From the NCBI RefSeq assembly GCF_024763615.1, contig NC_077223.1, forward strand, positions 80,290,627 to 80,354,626: a stretch of DNA of 64,000 nt, read 5' to 3'. The notes beneath the pieces are model-generated. The model worked only from the letters and a program-made list of their open reading frames with translations, searched no databases and had not been told where the DNA came from. Origin of the DNA: Phlebotomus papatasi. Taxonomy: Eukaryota; Arthropoda; Insecta; Diptera; Psychodidae. The position numbers and the translations under genes are program-made. Shown one piece after another: positions 52,161 through 63,563 of the stretch (position 1 is its first letter; each line of letters opens with the position of its first letter).

Positions 52161-52584
52161 TATTTTACTACTGGAATTTTTGAACAACTATGCAAAGTAG
52201 CTCTTTCGTTATTAAACTATTTTAACGCCTTTTAGGATCAATGATATTATTTTAGAGACCCTCTACATTCTACATAGTATTTTTGGCATAAAGAAATTTT
52301 GTTTAGCATCTTTCATGATAAAGAAAAAAACACCTTTTTCGGACTTCAGTAACTTAAATCATTGGAATTAAATTACAGTATTGGAGTCGCACTGTTCAGT
52401 AAAAGTCATACCATACTTTTAGTTAAAAATAATAATCCTGTCTACCATATGTTTTACCGGTAAAGACTATTCTTAAGTGCTGGAATTAAAGAGAAGCTTG
52501 CGAACAGCAGAGTGGCAAACTTATGCCCGGAGTGCATAATCACCACCATCTACGGATTAATCCCTATAAAGACCAATCCTTGAT
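52161..52584. other. No feature recognised
   Basis: AT-rich; ends at the left target duplication of the following SINE. Confidence 0.4.
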
Positions 52585-52597
52585 CCTAAACTCTTAT

Positions 52598-52820
52598 TAT
52601 TTTATTAATCTTATCGGGATATTTTTTACAATGTAATCATATTATGTTATATTGTTGTTGATCCCGTGTTGAAAGAATCTTCTAGTGCGTTTGTACACTC
52701 GCCCAGAAGCGCCTTCCCCGCATTGTGGATGACTCGAACTTACAACTGTGATGAGAGTCGAGTCAGAGATCTTATCCGCCCAAAACCCAACGATCTTGCC
52801 TATTGCGCCACTGAGATCCC
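52598..52820 (-). mobile_element. tRNA-derived SINE, copy 2, with 13 bp TSD
   Basis: Flanked by identical CCTAAACTCTTAT (52585-52597 and 52821-52833). On the minus strand it starts GGGATCTCAGTGGCGCAATA (box A), has box B GTAAGTTCGAGTC-like sequence, a ~110 bp body shared with 16155-16475, and a 3' tail ATTAATAAAATA. Full-length and probably young in this window. Confidence 0.88.
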
Positions 52821-52924
52821 CCTAAACTCTTATAGTATATATTAGTTTGGGCTGATCTTTTACAGGCAAATTTTTTGGGCTAACATGAAAAACGAACTGA
52901 GTATATTTAGGCTTTAACCCTTAA

Positions 52925-53421
52925 CCCTTTAACGACGAGACAGTTTTCGCGGACCGAAAATCAGCAATAAAAATAAAACCGATAAACAAAATCAGTAAGA
53001 GGTCTTACATCTAACCTTAGAAAATCCAAAAGAGTGTGATTCGGTGTATTTTTTTCCTCTATGAGCGACAGGGACAAAAATGGCCTAAAATTTAAGTAAT
53101 TTTTCTTACAATACCAATGAATGATAATTTTCACTCCAATGAAAAATATTATATTATGTTTGACTTGTAGTTTTTTTTAAAAAATTGGAAGTATAAAAAT
53201 AATTAAAATTAATTTTCATTAAGAGAATTCAAAAATTCGTCAGTTTTAAGCTTAAAAATTTACTATTATAACAAATAGCTGAAGCCTTGTAAAAAATATT
53301 CTAGATTCCTTCAACCTTGTACTTTGCAAAAAATGTACAAACATAAGGCAAAAATAACTTTAGGTAATCAGGAAAAATTATTTTTTTATGGGACACCGGT
53401 GTTTCAATCGTCCTTAAACGG
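52925..53421. mobile_element. piggyBac-like MITE, copy 3
   Basis: TTAA flanks (52921-52924 and 53422-53425); ends CCCTTTAACGACGAGACAG and CGTCCTTAAACGG. Uninterrupted, so it gives one of two empty-site references for the Helentron-like insertion at 42330-44143. Confidence 0.85.
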
Positions 53422-53425
53422 TTAA

Positions 53426-53861
53426 GACAGCGATGGACACTAAAATTAAACATTTTCGACATTAATAAAAAATATTAAAACTGAACAAAAAATCACAAAA
53501 TTAAAAATCTATTTTCCCTTTGCACTCAGCAAAGCATCGTAGAGCAGTCAATAAAGAAAAGGTCTCTAAAATGAAAAAAATGCGTAACAGTAGGGTAAAG
53601 TGATATAATTTGGAATTAGTGTTACAAGTTGGACAATTCGCCGGTACAAGTTGGACATGGCTTTTTTCTTGATAAATACAGTATAAAATTTGTTTTTAAG
53701 CACAAGGAATCAAATTATAAAACTAAAGCATTAAAAAATTACAAATAAATCAATCGGTAAATCAATCGGTCAATCGTAAAGCCTCTGCTTTACGATTAAT
53801 CGATGTCTATTAATCGATCGATATTAATCGATCTCAATGTACCTATAACTTATAACATGGG
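53426..53861. other. Gene-free; possible fragment of a TTACAAGTTGGACA element
   Basis: GTTACAAGTTGGACAATTCG and GTACAAGTTGGACATGGC near 53,620-53,660 repeat, suggesting one end of a MITE; the other end was not located. Confidence 0.35.
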
Positions 53862-53985
53862 TGTGCAAGAACCGTGGAAAATGAATAAACGTCAAAATCA
53901 GTTTGTTCTGGTAGCGTTTTGCCCATTGACGTATAAGTTCCATTTGACGTTTGTTCGCTTTCAAACAATTCTTGCACACCTCTGT
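53862..53985. mobile_element. hAT-like MITE, copy 4
   Basis: GGGTGTGCAAGAACCGTGGA ... ATTCTTGCACACCTCTG, with the internal ACGTCAAAATCAGTTTGTTC shared with 3981-4110. Left terminus partly lost. Confidence 0.75.
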
Positions 53986-56117
53986 CGTAAAGTAATGGCA
54001 AAGTCCTCAAAATTCAATCATTTTGAGCTAGGCTTCATTTGAGAACAAGGCTGGGTTGTGAAACACGAATCAGCTGAAATCAGAAGTTTTCACCATCGAA
54101 ATTACCTATATGTAACACATTTAACACCTCACAGGCTGTTAAGCCACAATTAAAGCCAATTTTTCCCTCCTGCGGTTTTCTTTATCACGCCTTCAGAAAA
54201 TTCATGAATAAATCAACTGAAGGAGTGAAAGATAGTATTTCAAGATTAATTGACTCGTGCCATTCAATGAGTTGAGCGATATCTGTATTTTGCATGCTTC
54301 ACATGAATTTTCTCACTGAATTTTCTATTGATTGTCTATGTTTATATTGAAATTGAAATGTTCAGCGAGGGTGAAAGATTATGAAGAACATCTTGCCTTC
54401 TTGCGCAGACAGTATTGTTCTCCTTATTTTCAGTGGAAATTATTCGTTTGTCTGAAATATTCAGAAACTCATACCCCGCATAAAAAGTTCTTATGAATAA
54501 CCCAAATGCCATCACCCTCATCAAGCAAAAAAAAAAAACATAATTTATCTCAATTTTGCTCTGACATTGAGAAAATAAATTAAAAATTTGCAAGAAGCAA
54601 ACTGTTCGTCTGTTCAATTGGACAAAAAAATCAATTCATGTACCAGATATTGTGTAAGAAAATTTATTGAGCATTGGGTTCCATCGCTGAGTTGTTCAAA
54701 TTAATTGGTAGATGGTGAATTTTGTTGGAAAGTCTTTGAAAAATTGCAGCAATTCATCATAGAAAAAAGCTTCTTTAGCGGAAAACATTGAAAACAAAAC
54801 CATGGAAAACGGTGAAAAATGACCATAACACCGTTATGGGAAAAGGAACTTTTTTTTGCTCCTAGTAGCCAATTCTGAGAAGACTTTTAAGAACTGCATC
54901 AATTAGAATTCCGTGTCACGAGCAGAGAAAAAAAACTTCATAAATGCGGGTTCTTTTCCGCGCAACTTCAGGGTATTAATTGAAAATAATTTTCTGCACG
55001 TCAATCTCCCACAAAAATTTCCCGCATTTCCAGAGAATTCATCAACACTTCCTTCACCCACAATTTGAACTCTATTGCATTAAAAATTCTTAGCACATCT
55101 ACATTTATGACAAATTCCTAATGTCGCGCTTTGTGTTGTCTTCCTGAAAAGTCCAAAGAACTTTTCAGGAAAATTGAATGAGAATTCACGTGATCAGACG
55201 ACACAGGGCAATTTTTTTACAATTGAAAAATTTGTTACTAAAATAAAAATCAACAACTTGCGTGAGCCATTCAATTTGCCAAGTCTTCAGAAGTAACTCC
55301 ACACACATGATCAAGATTGTGTTTTCTTACAAATTTCATGTTTTTTTCCTCTTGTTCTGCAATTAAAATGTTATATTTCCGACATCCAGAAGAACAAGAA
55401 AAGAAATAAAAATGTCTCGCCAAAATAGAAATCTACCTTTGTCGAAAATTACAATAATTTTCTAAGAATGGAGAGAAAATATTTAGTGGACAGCACCCAA
55501 AACATTTAATTAAGCCTCTTAACCATTTATACTTGTCTTCTATTTTGTGCCCTCCTTTTAGGCATGTGCGGCTGTTTTGTGTTGGCAAAAACTCATCCGG
55601 AGATGGATCTAAGCAAAAAATCAGCCAAATCATCAAATATTCTATTACTCAATATACATATGAATATTAATGGTCTGGCAAAAAGAAAAACTACGACAAG
55701 AGCAGGGAAGTCTATTCAATCAACTAAAAAACCTGCAGTCATAGATATATGTTTATCATATTAGTGTATTTGCATATAGAATGGACTATATAAATATAAG
55801 ATTTTTTTGTAAAGAATATTGGATTCAGTTTCAATTTGCAAGTTCTGTAACTAAGTGAAGCTACAAATAAATTACTTTAAAATCTCGTGACAAACAATTT
55901 AATTTAATTTGTTCTAAAGGACATTAAATATTATTTACTTATTTCAAAGAATTTGTTTTCTTTCTATGATTTTGATTTATAAGTTGTATATAATTGTACT
56001 TTCGTGAAAGAAGAGAGTTCTTTTAGAATTCAACATCCTTAAAAAAATGCAGAAGAAAAATTTGTCGAATGCTCAAATTCAGATAGCAAGAATTGTTTTG
56101 GATGGAAAGGAAGAGTA
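53986..56117. other. Large gene-free stretch
   Basis: No family recognised. A plus-strand open frame at 55564-55764 (MCGCFVLAKTHPEMDLSKKS start) has no known domain. A minus-strand frame at 55433-55636 overlaps it. Probably intron of the gene beginning at 45,913. Confidence 0.4.
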
Positions 56118-56400
56118 ATTAATAATAATAATAATAATAATGCATATATTTAAATCACAAAAATAGGGTCACCCCTCTTACAATTGTGATTAAAGAACTT
56201 ATAGAAAGTAATGCAAAATATAATTCAGAATAAAGAAAAAAGAAAAGAATCTTAATAAGAAAAAGAAACAAAAGGAAAAAAAAGATGAGTAGAAAAATAA
56301 GAAGCATAGAAGCTTCTAAGGTTCAGCCAGAAAGAATTCACGGATAGCATCCGCGGAATTCCGACTACCACACGGAAGAGAATTAAAAATAGTTTTAAAA
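56118..56400 (-). mobile_element. Non-LTR retrotransposon 3' end with (ATT)n tail
   Basis: On the plus strand an AAT trinucleotide array (56120-56142) precedes a minus-strand coding end FNSLPCGSRNSADAIREFFL, the same short C-terminal motif class as at 3,600-3,700 (ALYNALPREARDS), followed by a stop. 5' truncated. Confidence 0.65.
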
Positions 56401-57165
56401 AATTACAATTAAAAAATTACAGAAAATGATACTAACATTCATCAGTTTTGAGAAGTTTATTGTTCTTAAAACCTATTAAAAATTTCACTAAAATATTCCC
56501 CTCAATATAAAACATTAAAATAAAATTTCACACCTGCAGTTACAATTTTTAAGGTTATAAAAATAATTTTAGGCCACGCCCCTTTTAGAGTTTATGATAA
56601 TTGATTTAAAGAATTTTAACAGGTTGGGTTATGAGAGGAAGCCAAATAAAAATGGTAATTTTTAGATTTTTTTCTCAATTTCTTCCCGAAGAAATTTTGA
56701 GAATAATGTTCACTGCAGCAAATATTGAAATAATAGCAAAATATTACTTGTTCTTGTGATACTTGAGTAAGATGTAAGATATCAAAATTTGAATATTTAG
56801 ATTACCATTCGAAGGACTGACACAAAATATAATCTTTTGAGACTTTTAGTTAACCAAATTAAATTTTGGCGGATTGACATCGACAATCGGAATGATATCA
56901 GCGGACAAATAAACCACGCCTTCTAGAAAATAATAGTAATAAAAAACTATGTGTAATTCGAGAAGTAATAAACTTCTAGTTGTGCTCACAATGAAGTATT
57001 TGCATGCATGTTTTGTGTTATTAAATGAAAATTTCCTATAAAAATCATCATCACCATCATTATAAACCGTTTATCCCTATTGGCAGGGGGTGAATAAATC
57101 TGCCACTCACGGTACACTCGCTGACCATACTTATTCACCCCCTGCCTATTGGGGTCGTGGGCTAT
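56401..57165. other. Gene-free; small inverted repeat near 57,090
   Basis: GGCAGGGGGTGAATAA at 57,083 is inverted as TTATTCACCCCCTGCC at about 57,131. No gene or large repeat otherwise. Confidence 0.45.
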
Positions 57166-57560
57166 ACGGGCTTTAGACCTAAGGTTTAGCCAAATGGCTT
57201 AACTTTTATATTTTCTTATCTTATTCTTAGATATTTCAGAAAATTTAACTTGGGATGGGATTACTAAGGACGAATGAGGTATTAGATTCTGAAAAAAGCA
57301 ATAAAACTGATTGCCATTTAGGATTCTGAGACCTTAATACGGGCTACAGACCTAAGGCTTAGCCATGTGGCTTATCTTCTCTAATAATAATTTATCAGTC
57401 AAGATTTTTTGGGAAATTTTGACTTAGAATTGAATTATGAAGGCCAAATTACCTATTAGATTTTGAAAAATCAATAAAATCGGTTGTTGTTTAAGGTTTT
57501 GAAACCCTCGGGAACTGGGCTAAACCTCTAGTCTGAAGACGGTCTAAGGAACTGGGCTAA
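57166..57560. mobile_element. MITE, GACCTAAGACTTAGCC family, copies 2 and 3
   Basis: Two adjacent units: GACCTAAGGTTTAGCCAAAT at 57,177 and GACCTAAGGCTTAGCCATGT at 57,350, then GGGCTAAACCTCTAGTCTGA twice (about 57,515 and 57,558). They match 41447-41642. The second unit looks complete; the first is truncated on its right. Confidence 0.65.
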
Positions 57561-57584
57561 ACCTCTAGTCCAAAGACCGATTTA

Positions 57585-58480
57585 GAATGTCTAGATTAGC
57601 AGCACACGCCTGCCGATCCTCCGCTACTTCAGAAAGGTGTTCACGCTCAATCCCAAGGCATTCCCCAGACAAGATCCTGAATTTGATTCAGCCACCTTGT
57701 CCTATCCTACCTGTCTCGAGGTTGACGCCTCTTCACAATGGATTTCATAGATTTCTGGAGAATCTTTTTCTATCCATGCGCTAAACATGTCCATACCATA
57801 TCGAAGTTGTGATCTCTCAAACCGAAGAAGCAACTTCTCGACTCTTACTTTTGTTAGCTCCTCCACGAACGGCTACTATCCTCACTCGATCTTTACGAGT
57901 AATTCCCTTAACCACCCGAAGGTACCTCATCTCGGCAGCTTGTACTCACTTTCGGTCATTACCCAAATCTCATAACCATATGTGAGAATAAGAATGCATA
58001 CAGCTTAAAAAATCGTTAATTATCCGAATGATTAAGCTCGGCCTTCCTCACGACGCTTCTGCCAAGCTCCCTCATTACTGCAGAAGCTTGACCGATTCGC
58101 GACGATAGTTCGATGTCTATCCTATCATTACTCGTGAATAACACCCCGAGATACTTGAACTTCTCCATCTGTCTCAATGGAACTCCACTAACATGTAGAG
58201 TGCATTGTACGTACAGTTTGTCGGGAGATTTCCATTACTTCCGATTTAACCACGTTTAATAATTCCTGTTCCAGCACAAACATTTACAAATCGGTCAAGT
58301 GTGTGGAAGATCCAAAAAGAACCATATCATCTGCAAAGAGGAGATGGCTGATCCTGAAATCCCCAATACGAATCGGAATCCTCCCCCGACCGCATTCTAT
58401 AATCTTATCCATGTATAGTATGAACAACAATGGTGATAGAACACCCCTATATCCACGTAGTCCAATACACACCTGAAAAC
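57585..58480 (-). pseudogene. Decayed non-LTR reverse transcriptase
   Basis: 58472-58284 (minus) encodes GVLSPLLFILYMDKIIECG and LLFADDMVLFG, the domain with the FADD catalytic pair. Downstream, through many stops and frame breaks, ILTYGYEIWVMTE, ELTKVRVEKLLL and FERSQLRYGMDMFSAWIEKD give the post-catalytic region, ending about 57,600. It is the same family as 27795-29390. Not functional. Confidence 0.78.
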
Positions 58481-59440
58481 CCTCCGACTTGGATCTGTTG
58501 TTATAAAAATATTTTACTATTAAAATATTACTTGAGAAATAATGTATTAGATATTTTATAATCTACCAAGAGTTTATCAAAAATTATTTAAAAGGATATT
58601 TTACCGTCATCATTAAAAATTCATAATCTTCCAACAGTTGATCAGAAATTAATCAAACGTTGATACATTAGCAATAGTAATCAGAAGTTTATCTGAAAAT
58701 CATAATCTTCCAACGATTGATCAGAAATTATTCAAAAGAATAATTTACCAACAGTTGATTAAAAGTTGATATGTCGTAGATGCAGGTGACTTTGCTCTTC
58801 GTAGGCAACTTAGAATTAAGTATGATCTTTACCGATCCTATCTACCATGTCTGATCGGTGAAGAACATTCTTAAACATTAGAATTAATGAAAAATTACAA
58901 ACAGCATGGAGGCGATGTAGCCCACAGAGGATAATAGCACCCGCATCTACGGTTCGTATGCTCCAAAAACTGATCAGTAGATTTTTAAAAGTTGATATTT
59001 TATACCAACAGATGACCTGAAGTTGAAGAGAAGTTTATCAAAACTTAAAAATCTATCAAAATCTAATCTAACAAATGCCCAAGTTAGGGATCCTGTAAGT
59101 GAAGTGATCGGTTCACTTATATTTTGAAAGGATCAATTACGAGATTTTGTTAAAATCCAATAAAAAGTGATTACTTTTTAGTGTATTTTCAGAGCTATTC
59201 TTACAGTTTTTTCGAATAAACATCTTACTATTTTTGCTAATTAAGTGAATAGTTGACTTTTTTGGTGAACCGATAACTTCTAAATTATTAAGACACATGT
59301 TCACAGTACTCGTGAAATATTTATTATCATTATCCCACTAACAATCACTTTTGCAGTAGTAGGTTATTTTCTGTTAAATAAGAAAAGGCTTTCAAACTTT
59401 CCAGACACTCTGTCTTTGAACACTTTATATTTTTCCCATA
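58481..59440. other. No gene; repeated GATCAGAAnTTTATC words
   Basis: Between 58,560 and 58,760 the phrase ATAATCTTCCAACnnTTGAT with CAGAAnTTnATCAnAA recurs about four times at irregular ~65 bp spacing, a degenerate tandem repeat. CTACCATGTCTGATCGGTGA near 58,840 resembles text at 52,440. No coding found. Confidence 0.4.
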
Positions 59441-61280
59441 TTAGGTGAGATTCTTAACAATCTCACCTACTATAATCCTAACAAAATTTCATGTCGTCCG
59501 ATCGACCTCAAACTTGGCCAAAATGTGTTTCAGCACTTCCTGATCACGAATATATATGTGGCTATTTTACGTTCCCGGCCGGCCGGCCGGCCGGCCGGCT
59601 GGCCGGCCGGCCGGCCGCTCTTTGGAGCTTAATAGCTCCTAAACTAAAAAAGATATCGACTTGCAGTTTTCGGCAAAGGTTATATATCGGGTGAAAATTG
59701 CAACTTGGTGCATTGAACCCCCACCCCCCACCCCTCCTTCCGCCATTTTGAAGACCCCCCTTTTTTTGTTTTCTCAATAGCTCCGCCCCTATGGCATCGA
59801 GCGGGCTCAAATTTTAGTATGTTATAGCTGGGCCTTAGAGCTTTCCATCAATACCAAACTTAAAGTCCCCCGACCCCCTTGACCCGAGCTATAAGGGTCC
59901 AAAAAAAATTTCTTAAAATGGCCATAACTCCGGTTCTAATTGTCAGAATTTAAAAAGTGAGGGCTTTTTGGAAAGCTCTCGTGAAATGCCACTTCTCCTT
60001 CTAACATCGCAAGTTCATAAAACCACCGCTAGGGGCGCTATTATTAAAAAGAATATTTTTAAATCTTATAAGTTAAATAACTCAAAAATTCCATTGTGCA
60101 TCGGGCTGAAATTTTAGTATGTTGTAGCCGTTGATTATACCTATCAAACAAAAAAAACCTTAAGTCGATCTAAAACCCCTGACCCGAGCTATAAGGGGTC
60201 AAAGTTCGAACATTGACCGGCTTCTATCTCCGGTTCTAACTAACATAGCGACCTAAATTTTACCTTTTTGGTTTCGTCTCAATGAGCACTTTCAGATGAA
60301 AGTTCAAAAAGTCACCACAGGTGGCGCTGTGATAGCGTCAAAATTCATCGAAATTCAAAGTCACTTTTCTCAAAAACGGCATTGTGCAAGTTAATGAAAT
60401 TTTGGTATGTTGTAGTCCAGTCTAGGACGTTTCCAAAATGGTGCGTAAGTGCGCTGTGGTTTCAATAGAACCGGAGATATGAGGGGTCAAAGTTCACGAA
60501 ATTCAAAAAATCATATTTTCAGTTCTATGTGACCGATTTTGATGAATGAGGGCTTAAACGAAAGATCTCACCAAATGCTACAACTTTCTAGAATATTTGA
60601 ACTTCGTGGGACCAACACCAGGGGCGCCACAGTCGAAAAACCAATTTCAATATCACATAACCTCAATTATCTCGACTGTCGCTGAACCGATTTTGATGAT
60701 TACCTCAACATAATTGTAGAGCACATTTGTCTCTACATTTCGTCCATACATCATTTTCCACTCAGACTACGCTATCACTCCGATTTTGCCGTTTAAGTGT
60801 GAAAAAATTGATTTTTCCAATAATAACGCTTTGAAATCACTCAGATGTCAATTTGACTGCCTCTACTACACCAAGACACTTAAAATAGGGTTTTAAATGG
60901 AAAGTCCCACAAAATACAACAATTCTTTGATATAGTTGAAGTTCAACAAATGACTACTTGGGGCACTCTGGATGAAAAAACAAGTTAAGAAACAAAAAAC
61001 CTCGCTTATCTTGGCTTCTGAGTAATCGATGAGTTCAAGTTCTACGGCAAAATTATAGAGAACATTCTGGTCTACATTTCACCCATATAACACTTTTCTG
61101 TCAGTTCATCCAAATCCTTGATATTTTGGTTTAAATACAAAATTTGTATAATTTCACGAATTTGATTCAAGATAACTGAATGGCGCTCCCAACTTCAGCT
61201 CTAAATCGAATTTGCATGCACTCCGAGTTAGCTCACGTTAAGAATCTCACCTACATAAGCCGGTTAGGATTATCTGTCCC
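59441..61280 (-). mobile_element. Helentron-like 1.83 kb repeat, copy 4
   Basis: Plus-strand start TTAGGTGAGATTCTTAACAA and end CCGGTTAGGATTATCTGTCC at 61280. Array of ten GGCC-type units (one GGCT) at 59577-59616, the longest. Internal order of phrases is the same as in copies 1-3. Minus-strand TTG-initiated open frame at 59810-59562 is the same by-product as in copies 1 and 2. Confidence 0.9.
59577..59616. repeat. (GGCC)10 array with one GGCT, copy 4
   Basis: Ten tetranucleotide units, one interrupted by a C-to-T change. Confidence 0.93.
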
Positions 61281-62723
61281 TTTCTTTAATGAATCTGATC
61301 CAATTTTTTCAGGAAATGTATAATTTAAGAGTAGTTTCAAAATACATAGCCATAAATAAGTCAGATTCATTATAGGAATATGAAAAAAGCATGAAATGTT
61401 CGAAGCCAGAGTGTGTCCGGAGCCTGAGTATTCTCAGTATTTCATTATTTTGCATTATGTTTTTTAATAAATATTTAATTACTGTATATCCATTTGTAAA
61501 TTTTAAGAATCATATGTACAGAACTTTATATACAACTATAAAACTCTATTTTTTTATCATCAATATTTCAAAAATAGAGATAATTTTTAAATTGACTTTT
61601 TATTTCTCTTTTTCTTCTAATTTTCTGTTTTTCTATTTTTTTTTTTTTGTAAGATAACTTTTTTATATCAGTCCCTCATTATACTGTGCTTTAGAAAATC
61701 AAATTAAGAGAATTTTATGAGCAAAACAAAAGCATTTCCGCAGCTTTTCATCTTCCCCTGTATTTTCAGGATGTTTAACGTTGTGGAAAATCAATTCATA
61801 AAACATTTTCCTTTGCGACTTTTTTAGCCACAAAAGCACAAAAAATTGAGAGAAGAAAAACAGAGGTGTATTTTAATTAATGCAGAATGAGGAGGAGCTT
61901 TCTTTTAACGAGAAAGTTGATGCCTAAGTGAAAAATTTGGGGTTTTTACAGCTGTATTTGTTCTGTGTTTTGCGCCTTTTTTTACTCAAAAAAAAAACAT
62001 TGTGCAATGCTGTTACAATTTCTTTGCCATATAAAACTCTTTGGCGTCACTTGAAGCACTTAGACACTTTTATCGCATGTTATATTTGCATATCTTGTGA
62101 TGATAAATTCACGTTTATGACGTTGTAATTATGTGAATACTTAGCATAGTATTTCTAATTCCATTGCAACATTCCGTGATGTCAATCACTTTTTTTTATC
62201 CATTTTGTTTGCCTCGTTGTCCGAGATTGATCTGTGTTTACTTCATGCTTGATTAAATTGATTGAACTCTTTCTGGTGGACGCACTATTTTCATTCAATT
62301 AGTCTACTTCTGGAAAGAGAGAACGGTTCTGTCACTGTGTCATCAAAATATTGATTAATCGATTAACAAATCTAGTAAAGAATTTTTAAAGCATTTTTTT
62401 TTTAAATTACTAAACAGTGTTTCATGATCCTTTTAGTTTTATTTTCACGAAAACTACAATTGTACATTTTCTTTGTAAAATTTATATTGCAAGTTAAGCA
62501 TACCATACTAAGAGCTTAACAGAATATCTTAGCTTCCTAAAAGCTGCTTCACTGTTTTTATGTTGCCGTAGATCTCTTAACAATAGAATAGCTTTTCCTT
62601 GTATAACAACCACCAAGTGATAGGTCTGAGCTTCTTCACGATAATAAAAAAGATAATACTATACATTCTTATAACGAGAATATCCAGAGAATTGCTAATA
62701 TATTCCTCGCGAGTGTAATTTAA
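61281..62723. other. Gene-free stretch
   Basis: Very AT-rich; open frames at 61391-61657 and 61928-62128 are phenylalanine/lysine rich with no motif. Confidence 0.4.
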
Positions 62724-63236
62724 GTGCAGATTTTTTTTGCTCGTCTAAGATTAAAAGAGGCTAAAGATGGTATTAGAGAATTCGTGGACTCGGGATTAAC
62801 GCAGGAATGTTTGAAGATTGGGAGGCATGAGATACAATTGGGTAAAGTTCTTTCTCATGCTAATGAGAATTGTGTCGGGAAGACCACAAACAGCCGAGAA
62901 AGAATGCGTCTATATGGTGTGTGTGGTCTAAAAGTCGAGTATACAGCGAAAGGTGATAAATTTCTCCAAGAGCAAATATTGCCTCTTTTAGTCAATTTTC
63001 TCCCTCATTCCACCACAAGTGAAACGCAAACAATAAATTTAGGCTGGGTGGAGGATAAAAAGAGACTTTCCATTTCGCTGAGGATATCCTGCAGCCGAGA
63101 GATTATCCGTTTATTCACCCCTAGTAGCATCTTCTCGCACTTTTCCCCCAACTTTCTCCTGAATGACTTCTCCATCCAACTCAAATGTCCTTCTACAAGG
63201 GCAAAGTGGAGAATTTTTGCCGTTGATCTTTCTTAA
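62724..63236 (+). CDS. Hypothetical 170-codon open frame
   Basis: Among the longest uninterrupted plus-strand frames outside recognised genes (second to a DC-STAMP exon and the ArgRS exon), with slightly higher GC than its flanks. It begins with a non-ATG codon in the context TTTAAGTGCAG, which could be a splice acceptor rather than a start. No signal peptide, membrane segment or known motif was found: residues 1-60 are Lys/Glu/Arg rich, the rest Ser/Leu/Phe rich. It could be an exon of the gene starting at 45,913, a leader region of a downstream gene or chance. Weak support. Confidence 0.25.
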   Translation: MQIFFARLRLKEAKDGIREFVDSGLTQECLKIGRHEIQLGKVLSHANENCVGKTTNSRERMRLYGVCGLKVEYTAKGDKFLQEQILPLLVNFLPHSTTSETQTINLGWVEDKKRLSISLRISCSREIIRLFTPSSIFSHFSPNFLLNDFSIQLKCPSTRAKWRIFAVDLS

Positions 63237-63321
63237 ATCTTAAATGAATTGCAGAGTTGGTCATCGTATAGATTAAAATAAAATATTGTCATGAACTTTC
63301 ATATAGAAATTATGGATCAGG
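63237..63321. other. Short gap before TTAA-flanked MITE
   Basis: No feature recognised. Confidence 0.3.
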
Positions 63322-63325
63322 TTAA

Positions 63326-63559
63326 CACTAAACCTACCAAGACCCGGCCAAATTGAGCGGTTTAAAATTAACACAAATTTAAATGGTACAATGTCACTAT
63401 CAAACTTTATGAATTTCTTAAAATATGCATGTAATTTATTTTTCAGTGTTTAAATTTTAATTTTTTTCTCTTTTCCAAGACAAATTTGTTGAGTATCTTA
63501 CCCTACCGCGGTTAGTCATTTGACCGAAAAACGACCAAAAACGGTCGGTAGGTTTAGTG
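63326..63559. mobile_element. TTAA-flanked MITE, CACTAAACCTACC family
   Basis: 234 bp, perfect 13 bp ends CACTAAACCTACC / GGTAGGTTTAGTG, flanked by TTAA at 63322-63325 and 63560-63563. The inner text CCAAGACCCGGCCA...TTGAGCGG is answered by ACCGAAAAACGACC...ACGGTCGG. The ends differ from the CCCTTTAACGACGA family, so this is a separate TTAA-target family. Confidence 0.88.
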
Positions 63560-63563
63560 TTAA

